DNA of 64,000 bases, from assembly GCF_047511655.1 (NCBI RefSeq), contig NC_133401.1:47573570-47637569 (forward strand), in the 5' to 3' direction. Source of the stretch: Castor canadensis (lineage: Eukaryota; Chordata; Mammalia; Rodentia; Castoridae). The notes beneath the pieces were generated by a model that saw only the letters and a program-made list of their open reading frames with translations, was not told the origin of the DNA and made no database searches. A program made the position numbers and the translations under genes. Positions 55,757 through 64,000 of this stretch are shown here, piece after piece (the first letter of the stretch is position 1; each line of letters begins with the position of its first letter).

Positions 55757-57185
55757 CCCAGTTTTTAGGTGATGGTAACCATTGAAAATTGAAGCTTGAA
55801 AGTTGAACAAAGCACATTGTATATCTGATTCATCCTGCAGATGGCTGCTGTGCTGTGACCAGTGTCCTGATGTGCAGGCATGTTGTCCACATAACTATTT
55901 CCTGATGGTCCTCAACCCATTGGGAAGTGTCATGTCTTTGAGCTCAGAGTCCCACAAGAGTAAAACTTAGCGGGTTTCTGGCTTGGATAGGAGCCAGCCC
56001 TGGTCCAATCACTTGGTAGGTACGACTGCCATTTCTAGAAGTTGTCCTCAGTGAAGTAGATGTCACAGATAAACTGAGTGTCCCCTGCCAAATGGACACT
56101 TCCAAATTTTGATCCCCCTTTGTATCATGTCTTGAACTGTGAAGACAGCATCATTTGTCTTGTCCAAATGCTTTGAACTTTTTTAAGTAGAATGAATAGA
56201 TAACGATCAGATGCCCCATGACAGTTTCCAGCTTGCACTCCAACTCTGACAGGCACCGGGGCTGGTGCCTTCCCCACCAATCACTTCTTGGTCTGTTTTC
56301 AGAGCATAGATGAAAATGGGCTGTATGTTGTCTCCACGATAGACTCTACTCTAGTCACACTCACACCATACTCTTCCTCCTTACTGTTTATTTTGAAACA
56401 GGTCTGTGCCTGATGGCCTTTCCTGAAGTAAGTTCTAGAATACTTTTCCCCAGTAAGAAAAACGTTTGTGACCACCAGTTGAGTTGAGCCAACTGACTTA
56501 CAGGGGTTCCACACTCAGAAGTGGTGACATCACAGCCATGCTGCAGCTCTGCTCACATAACCTGTATCTGACCTTACACTTCTGCCTGCAACATTTCTAT
56601 GGGCTCCATTCTTACTCTGTGTAGTAACCACTGAAAGACACTGCTTCCCAGACTCACCAAGATTTCATTTCCCACATCCCACCATCTGCAAGTGGCATCA
56701 GTGTTCTTTTCTGCTTTCTACCCACCCACAGCAGGGACAGAGGAGCCTGGCTATGCTGGGGCTACTGGATGCTGAACACGAGTGCAGTCTTCCATTTACT
56801 GACTTCGGTGAAAGCCTTGGTTTACTTATCTGTAAAACAGACACAATAATGGAAAAAAAATGAAGCTGGACCCTTTAGGCTTGGGGGTAGGGGGAACATT
56901 TTAATTATTCTCTCTCTCTTATGGAATCCTAAACCAGGAATTCATCCAGGCCTGAAGGCTACCCCATGAGCGTGGATGTGTGGCCCAGGTCCAGTCCGTT
57001 TCAACTTATGTATGTGGGAAAACCTCAATACATCCAAAGACTCTGGAGTAAGCCCCCAGCCTCCAGTCTCTAACATTTCATAGAAGGTTCATATACCAAG
57101 ATCACACGGATCATAGACCCGTTCTCACTTTTATTTACTCCTAAAAAAAAAAAATGAAGCCCATGAGTCTGACCTGATGTGGAGG
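55757..57185. other. Unassigned intergenic sequence
   Basis: About 1.4 kb. A minus-strand frame at 56299-56514 looks somewhat protein-like but has no domain I know. A fragment near 56800-56860 may be MIR (gtttacttatctgtaaaacag). No gene is called. Confidence 0.4.
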
Positions 57186-57189
57186 ACAT

Positions 57190-57640
57190 TTTGTTGTCTG
57201 TTGACCATCTCCCTGCTCCTGATAATGACATTGTACTTTTCCTTTGAACACTCCTCCTTCTCACCTGGTCTTTAATGACTCTGGATCCCAGCATGAGTGA
57301 CTGGTCTAAGCTTTGGAAAATCAGAAGGCCAGTGATTGGTTCAGACATGGGCATGTGGTCCCAGCTGGGCCAATGAAAACCAGCCTTGGGATGGTTGAAC
57401 TATAGGGAAATAGGGACCTTCCCCTGAACTCTAAACTGATAGATGGTGCCTTGGGGACTATCTTTAGCACCTTATAGGGAATGTCTGCCTGTGAGGAAAA
57501 CTAACCCAGTGGAGCAGGACTGAAAGGGATAGAGACTGTGAGAGAAAGCCCTGGACCAAACTGTGCCTAAAATTCCCAGTTACATGGATCAGTAAATCCT
57601 AGCTTTTCTTTAAGTCAGCTTCAGTTGGGCATGGGTTTCA
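57190..57640 (+). mobile_element. Ancient LTR-type repeat, same kind as 3540-4075
   Basis: It shares the middle module gtgattggttcagacatggg (with cccagctgggccaatgaaaa) and an end reading ttctttaagtcagcttcag followed by ttgggcatgggtttcataa. Solo LTR fossil. Family name uncertain. Confidence 0.6.
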
Positions 57641-58775
57641 TAATAGTCCATGGAATCTTGGTATTCTAAATTCCTGAATCCAGTATTTTCCATGTCTTTC
57701 TTCCTTCATGGCTCAAACTTGACCAGCTCACATTATTCTTCATGGAATCCATCCCAGAAGCAGCCCTGGAGCTTGCTACTATGTGGACTTGATTTTCTTG
57801 ATCACGCTACAGTAATCTTTTCTGAACCATGGGTTGCCAAGGTTCAGGTTTTATTATCAAAGTGTGCAGCCAGCAATTAGGTCACTTCTGATGGAAATGA
57901 CTGTCCTAAAATTAAAGCACCAAGTGAGTTTCACAAGGCCTGAGATCCTTTGGAACCAAATGTCACCTCGTTTGCCATCTGCTTATGGCACAGGCTGTCA
58001 TGCTGCCCCTTTAGCAGCTCTGGTGCTGTAGGAGGGAGTCAAAGTAAACCTTTGCCTTCACATGAAGCCTTAGTAAATATGTTCCTGGTCATATGCCAGC
58101 TCCTGTCAGAGTGCATGTGTCCCTGTTCGTTGAGCAAGACACAAACAACCTGGCTGAAACCACTTGGAGGCCACTGAGTGTTCCCAGGACTCTGTGTTCA
58201 GGCAGAATAATGCTATGTCCTGAGCTAGCAGAGAGAATCCCTAGCTAGCTTAGTGGTTCCTGGGAGGGGCTTTCGTGTGTCCTGGTCTTTCCTGATCTTT
58301 GCACGGACCCTGAGAAGATGAGGTCCTTGAAGACTGAGTAACATTACATGTTTATGGGAGAGGGAGAGGCTGGAGGAAGAAATGAGAACGAGACAGGAGG
58401 AGGTCAGGGAGAGGAGAGCTCTGTAACTATTTAAAATAGTGAAGACTAGAAGTCAGACTGTACCTTAAATATGAAGATAGTGACATTAAAGCATCTTTAA
58501 TGAGTGTGAACTCTGTACTAAGAATTTATAAAGTTAGGCCTTGAGTAAAAAGATGTGCTGCTGGAAATGTTTGGTTTTTTTAAATACAGAGAAAGTCAGG
58601 GGATAGAGAAAAAATTTAATTCTTCCAAAAATACATATAGTCACAAAAGCCTTCCCTTCTATGGCACCAAACCCATGGCTCTCCCCATCTCTGAGTAATA
58701 AGTTTTTGTTCCCTTCTAGACAAAAAAGTATGTGTGTGTTGTACATGTGTGAATGCATGTATGCATACATGTGTA
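57641..58775. other. Unassigned intergenic sequence
   Basis: About 1.1 kb with no gene or repeat recognised. Confidence 0.5.
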
Positions 58776-58776
58776 T

Positions 58777-59108
58777 GCAGTCATCCCTCAATATCCGTGG
58801 GGGACTGGTTTCAGGATCCTCACAGACACTAAAATCTCAGATATTCAAGGCCCTTATATAAAATGACATAGTATTTGCATATAATCAATACACATCCTTC
58901 ATATACTTTAAATGCTTTCTACATTGCTTATAAAACTGAACACAAGGTATGCTGCTTTGTAAATAGTTTTTAGATTATATTGTTTATGGAGTAATGACAA
59001 TGGGGGAAAAAGTCTGTACATGTCCAGTTTAGATGAGTTTTTATTTTAAACATTTTTAATTTATAGTTGGTTGAATCCATAATGCAGACCCTCATGGAGG
59101 GCTGATGA
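58777..59108 (+). mobile_element. Tigger-like MITE
   Basis: It starts cagtcatccctcaatatccg and ends with gcagaccctcatggagggc. Inside are gggggactggtttcaggatcc, cttatataaaatgacatag, tttgcatataatcaatacac and gtctgtacatgtccag. It is better preserved than its sister at 50628. Confidence 0.85.
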
Positions 59109-59124
59109 TCATATATATAATTTA

Positions 59125-59262
59125 TACAAAAGAGATCAAAGCTCTTCTATTACTTACTTTTCTCACTTAGTAATAAGATGTGAGGTTCTTTCATGGCAAT
59201 ACATACACCTTAGTGTTTGGCTGCTTGACATCACACTGAATGGCTAATTTACAAAATCAGAC
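59125..59262 (-). mobile_element. Possible ancient L1 fragment
   Basis: The words ctcacttagtaataagatgtg and tcacactgaatggctaa recall reversed old L1 sequence. Weak. Confidence 0.35.
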
Positions 59263-59264
59263 TC

Positions 59265-60634
59265 ATGGACAGCTGCTTGGGTTGTTTACAGTATTTCTTA
59301 TTGCAAACAGTACTATTCATTGTGTGTATATTTGTAACTGAACCCAATGGGTACATATCTTGGGAGTGTAAAGGACAGCCAAGAAATGAAAGAGTGGAGA
59401 AAGATTTATTACCTCAACAGATGAAGGCATGGAAATTAGTTCCAAAGCAATGCCATCCCGAACAAAGGCAGTGTGAGGTTCTGTTAGCAGACACTATACA
59501 CATGCATTCAGACAAGCACTTCAAGGGTGGGCACATTCTGGAGCATGCTCAGTTTATGATCGTAATCCAAGGAAAAATGGCAGGCTTGCTTAACTCAAAG
59601 TCATGGAGCACATGTTTGAAAGGTTGAAATGGCAGACAGGAACACTTTTGGGGCAAAAAAAAATTTTACCTGAAAAAAAGGATAAGGTACTCTGCAGGTT
59701 TGTTAATGAAGAGATGCCTGCCTTGCTTAGTGGGTAACATACTCACAGAATAAATCCATAATCATTTATCTATATCAATTAGTAGTAAGTTCTGTTTGCA
59801 CATAATTAGAAACCTAAGGTAATTTGGCTTAATCCCACAAAGGTCCTTTCTTGCTTGGTAAGAATAAACCCAGAGGGAGGCTGTCCAGAGGTATCAGAGG
59901 GAACGCTGTGACCCTTCTGTCTGCTCTACCCCATGAGAGGTGTGTCTTCTATCCTGAAGGCCATCCATGGCCCAGCATGGTTACCAGAGCTCTATGTCTC
60001 ATATCCATATTCCAGGCAGCAGGAAAGACTGAGGAGAGGGGAAAAAAAAGAAAGTACAGTGCCCAGACAAGTCAGCTGCCTTTGAGGAACCTTCCACGAA
60101 GTCCCACACAACATTCCTGCTTGCACCTCACTGACCAGAACTAAATCATATGGCCCCTCCTCCTAATCACAGAGGCTGGGAAAATAGTCTTCATTGGGGG
60201 TACAAGAAAGTCTCAAAACAATTAAGGTTCAGCTGCTAAGGAAGAAGAAAAGGGAGGCAATGAGCTTCTCCCACAGCATCATTACTCATCCTGATAAATT
60301 GCAAAATACTGTTTGTTTTTTTTTCAATTTTTACAGAAAGAGCGGAATATATACATTCAAAACAAACAAGAAAAGCTCCTCTACAATTCTTACTCTCTTA
60401 TGACTCTGTTCCATCTTTCTACTGTGGACATATTTGGATGTCTTCATTCTAGTGCAATAGGACAGTTCATCTATATGAGAAGAACAGATGTGTAGCTCTG
60501 AAAGAAGTTTTTAGTGCATGGTATTATGACTTGTCATCACAGAGACAACCTGGCTCCAGATATAATGAGGCACGAACCCATTATTCAGGTTTAACAGATA
60601 TCACTTCAGATCCACTTGTTCCCACTAACCTCCT

Positions 60635-60639
<5 letters not shown>
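59265..60639. other. Unassigned intergenic sequence
   Basis: About 1.4 kb. The 120-codon frame at 59265-59627 has no domain I recognise. No gene is called. Confidence 0.45.

Positions 60640-60665
<26 letters not shown>
60640..60665. repeat. (TA)n microsatellite
   Basis: About 13 TA dinucleotides. Confidence 0.95.
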
Positions 60666-60863
60666 GTAAAGAAAACCCCAGTCATATGATATCATCTGTA
60701 AACATCTTAGCACATATCCCTAAAAGAGGACCCTTTTTTTTAAAAAATGTCCCTACAGTGTCATTGTCATATGTGAAATAATAATTCCTTAATACAAAGT
60801 CAGTGTTCAACTTTCCAAGTCTCAAACTTTTCAATAATTTTCTTGAATCAAGGCTCTAAATAA

Positions 60864-60938
60864 AGCCCAGGGACTTAGCACAAGCGGTAGAATGCTTGCC
60901 TAGTAAGCGTGAGGCCCCAACTTCAATCCCAGTACCGC
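60864..60938 (+). repeat. ID SINE, stand-alone
   Basis: gcccagggacttagcacaagc, gtagaatgcttgcctagtaagc and caatcccagtaccgc are a diverged ID body without a clear tail. Confidence 0.8.
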
Positions 60939-61009
60939 ATAAGATCTTGTATGGATTCAGCTAGACAAGGCACAGCCATCTTGAGTTGTAACCACCATTA
61001 TTGCTCCAG

Positions 61010-62365
61010 CGATCTGATTTTTGACAAAGATGCCAAAAACATGTTGGAGAAAAGACAGCTTCTTCAACAAATGGTATTGGGAAAACTGGAACTGGATGTC
61101 CACGTGTAGAAGACTAAAATTAGATCCCAACTCCTTGCAATGTAAAAAAAGATCAATTCAAAATGGTTCAAAGACCAGCATCTTTGAAACCACTTCAGGA
61201 AAACATAAGGTAAACACTGAAGATAGCATCATAGGCAAAAACTTTCTGAATAGGACTCCCAATAGCTCAAGAAATAAGAGCAGGACTTGACAAACAGGAT
61301 TGCATCAAATCAAAATGCTTCTGCACACCAAAGGAAACAATTACTAGAATGAAGAGACAACTTAGAGGAAGGGAAAAAATTGCCAGCTATTTATCAGATA
61401 AAGGATTAATATCCAGAATATACAAAGAACTCAAAAAATTAAACAACAGAAGAACAAATTATCCATTTAATAAATGAGCAAATGAGTTGAACAAACAGTT
61501 CTCCAAAGAAGTATAAATGGCCAATAAATACATGAAGAAATTGCCCAACATCCTCAGCCATAATGGAAATGCAAATCAAAACAACATTCCATTTCACCCC
61601 AGTCAGAAGGGCCATCATGAAGAAAACAAACAACAATAAATGCTGGAGAGATGGGATGGAGAAGGAGCCCTTGTACACAGTTGGTGGGAATGTAAAATAC
61701 TGCAGCCACTGTGGAAATCAGTATGGAGCGTCCTCAAAAAACTACTATACCATATGATCCTGCTATACCACTCCAGGGCATCTGTCCAAAGGAATGTAAA
61801 GTTGCATGTAATAGAAATATCCACACCCCACATTTATAGCAGCACTGTTCTCAATAACCAAGCTGTGGAATCAGCCTAGGTACCCAACAACCAGTGAAAA
61901 AAAAGAAAATGTGATTTATATATACAAAGACCGAATTTTAAAAAGTGAAACTATGTCACTTGCAGGAAAATGAATGGAACTGAAGATCATCATGTTAAGC
62001 AAAACAAGCCAGAGTCAGAAAGACAAATTCCCCATGTTTTCTCCCTCATGAGGAATCTAGACCTTAAAAATACAATGACATGAATATAAATGGGGGTCTT
62101 TGAGTGGGGGGAACCACCCCCCCACCCAAATATAAATGAATATAAATGGGGAAGGGAAAACAGAAAGTGTGATTATGATTGAATGACTTTCCAATGTATG
62201 AAAATAGAATAATGAAACTCATTAAAGATTGTAAAAAAACAAAAGTGGGAGATGGGGACAAGAAAGAGTAATAGAGGGGGTGAATTGCATTTTATATGTA
62301 AATATGTACATATTGCAATGAAACCCATTTGTACAATTAATATACGCCAATAAAAATACTCATGC
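61010..62365 (+). mobile_element. Older L1 3' part (ORF2 end and 3' UTR)
   Basis: The 5'-truncated copy starts in ORF2 (FDKDAKN..., WYWENWN) and runs through the cysteine-rich end, where most frames are broken. The 3' UTR (62040-62365) differs from that of copies B and C: it lacks the long G tract and ends gtacaattaatatacgccaataaaaa. It belongs to an older L1 lineage also sampled at 31733-31810. Confidence 0.88.
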
Positions 62366-62491
62366 AGCCAACAGACACAGAAACAGAATGTTTACTTACT
62401 TAAAACATTTTACAACTATTATATTACTATTATTTCAAATAATATTCTAAATATGAAAATAAATTAAATACTGCTTCTATAAAAATTGTTG

Positions 62492-62534
62492 TCTCTGGAG
62501 AAGGAAGTTAGGAACTTCCTTCCTTCTCCAGAGA
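62492..62534. other. Perfect 16-bp inverted repeat (hairpin)
   Basis: The arm tctctggagaaggaag (62492-62507) is matched exactly by cttccttctccagaga (62519-62534), with an 11-base loop. The loop side contains a smaller palindrome, ggaagttaggaacttcc. Confidence 0.9.
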
Positions 62535-63280
62535 GGGAACATTCGCCTGAGTATATGTCACATGTCAAGTGATGCAGCAAAATATGTGGGTGACAGAATC
62601 CCCTGCCTAGTGTATGAACAGGATGAGTCTGGTCCCTGATACGTGCATTCTCTTCGCTAATGTTGGCGCTTCAGGAAATCTTGGGTCTCACCAAGGCCCA
62701 GGTCCTTGGTTTCCATTCTGTGTTCCCACTTGTAGGATAGTCCTTTCCTTTGGTCCCTGCCTTCTGGATTTGCCCCTGCTCATATTTCTGTCTCTACGGT
62801 CAACCTGCCATAGTCACTAATTGTCACCTTCTGTCCTTAGATCCCACCCTTGCCTCTCCCCCTCCCAACTTTGGATCTACCACATTTTAGGAGCTGTCAT
62901 TTCCAACAGACTCAACACACCATCTACCATCACTACCACCAAAGGCATATGAGTTCATTTATCCTTAATTAGCCACATTAAATTCTCACCACACCTCTGA
63001 TCTCCTTCTGTCCTGAAGGAATTAACCACCTAGTGAGACAATGAAACAGAGCCATACATCTGCAATAGCAACATTCCTTCTCCTCTTGAATATAATAACC
63101 AATGGCAGGTCTGGTATTTGAGGTAATAGGTCCACCAGGGTGTTGAAAAACCAGGACTGTGTGTACTTACAAAATGTATAATGTGGAACGAAATGTAAAT
63201 TTAGGTTGGAGACAAAGACATATCATGAAGTCTTACTTCATCAGGCTTAGTTTGTAAATTATACTTTTAAAACCCCTATC
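62535..63280. other. Unassigned intergenic sequence
   Basis: About 750 bp with no gene or repeat recognised. Confidence 0.5.
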
Positions 63281-63290
63281 GTGTGTGTGT

Positions 63291-63329
<39 letters not shown>
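63281..63329. repeat. (TG)n microsatellite
   Basis: A run of about 24 TG units with one TA interruption abuts the SINE at 63330 on its tail side. Confidence 0.95.
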
Positions 63330-63330
<1 letters not shown>

Positions 63331-63535
63331 CACTGGAGATTGAACCCAAGGCCTCGTGCATGCTAGGAAGCATTCTACCACTTGAGCTGTGCCCCCAGTC
63401 CTTTTGCTTTTATTTTGTTTTTGAGACAGGGTCTTGTTACCTTTTTGCCTGGGCTGGCCTCAAACTCATGATCAACCTGCCTCGGCCTCCTGAGTAGCTG
63501 GGAATACAAGTGTGAACCACCATGTCCCACTTAAA
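63330..63535 (-). repeat. B1-ID composite SINE
   Basis: The plus strand reads cactggagattgaacccaagg and cttgagctgtgcccccagtcc (ID half reversed), then gcctgggctggcctcaaactc and ctgagtagctgggaatacaag (B1 half reversed). Its tail end faces the (TG)n run, that is (CA)n in SINE orientation. Confidence 0.92.
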
Positions 63536-64000
63536 ATCCTACAATTGGATCTGTGCAGCTGCAAAAGGAGGGCCTGACAGCACCAGGAATGGAGTTACTT
63601 TTCCAGTTTGTTGGCTCTGTTTTCTTCCTCTTCTCTGATCCTGAATGTTCCTGGCTTATCTGTGCAAAATGGTCTTCCAAAGTAATTGTCTCCCTAGGAG
63701 TCCCTATCTATGATGTCTTCAGTGGAGTACATGAATATCTTCCCAGTGGTTACCCTTTGCTTGAACTTTTTGTCTTCCAGAAATAGAGCCCAACTCTGGC
63801 CAGCTCATCCTGTACTCTGTGAGATGCCCTGGCAGCAAGGGGCACACTGCTGTGCCTGACGTTATGTAAGAACCTACAGAGAAGGGTCAGCGGCTGCAGA
63901 AGCCAGAACACTCCAAATAGGGCCCTTACAGCTAGCCCTGTGAGCCACTGGACTCCCCGTGGGTCACCAAATCTCTTGTTATTTTTACTACAGCTCTGGC
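63536..64000. other. Unassigned intergenic sequence
   Basis: About 465 bp. The 77-codon frame at 63553-63786 has no recognisable domain. No gene is seen. Confidence 0.5.

Noticed and set aside
56299..56514. Minus-strand pseudogene-like frame
   Set aside because: It looks protein-like over about 70 codons, but no family, neighbouring frame or domain supports it.

Overview
The window is nuclear DNA from a mammal, almost certainly a rodent. The evidence is many B1-type and ID-type (tRNA-derived) SINEs, often fused head to tail as a B1-ID composite, several LINE-1 (L1) copies, and ancient mammal-wide repeats (MIR, MER5-like, Tigger-like, MLT1-like LTRs). The fused SINE whose right half reads gctggtggagtggctcaag fits a squirrel- or beaver-type lineage better than mouse or rat. 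A castorimorph such as beaver is my best guess, but this is inference from memory. I see no functional host gene, no rRNA or tRNA gene and no CRISPR. The window reads as intergenic or deep intronic sequence.

Layout. 1-3210: 5' half of a young L1 on the minus strand, cut by the left window edge, with an open ORF1, the open first 162 codons of ORF2, and a GC-rich 5' UTR. 3210-15560: old LTRs, SINEs, a 3' L1 stub, a TG-rich minisatellite and an old minus-strand L1 piece. 15560-23290: an ancient plus-strand L1 split by a complete 6.9-kb L1 (15785-22698) with an exact 15-bp target duplication. That L1 has tandem 77-80-bp monomers at its 5' end and many lesions in both ORFs. 23290-39180: MIRs, SINEs, LTR and DNA-transposon fossils and microsatellites. 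39198-41619: a 5'-truncated minus-strand L1, again with an exact 15-bp target duplication. 42500-50600: more fossils plus a processed pseudogene of adenylate kinase 3 (46679-47400) broken by ID SINEs. 50600-64000: two Tigger-like MITEs, an MLT1-like LTR, another LTR, an older L1 3' part (61010-62365) and SINEs.

How the parts relate. The L1s supply the reverse transcriptase that would have made the SINEs and the AK3 pseudogene. Three L1 copies of one lineage can be compared within the window. Three things stand out: an antisense reading frame in the L1 5' UTR kept open in two copies with an in-frame length difference of about 107 codons (ORF0-like in position); a one-base frameshift in the reverse-transcriptase domain shared by two separately inserted copies; and a monomer-type 5' UTR in one copy but not the other. 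All coordinates of old repeats are approximate, and family names are from memory of consensus sequences without a database search.
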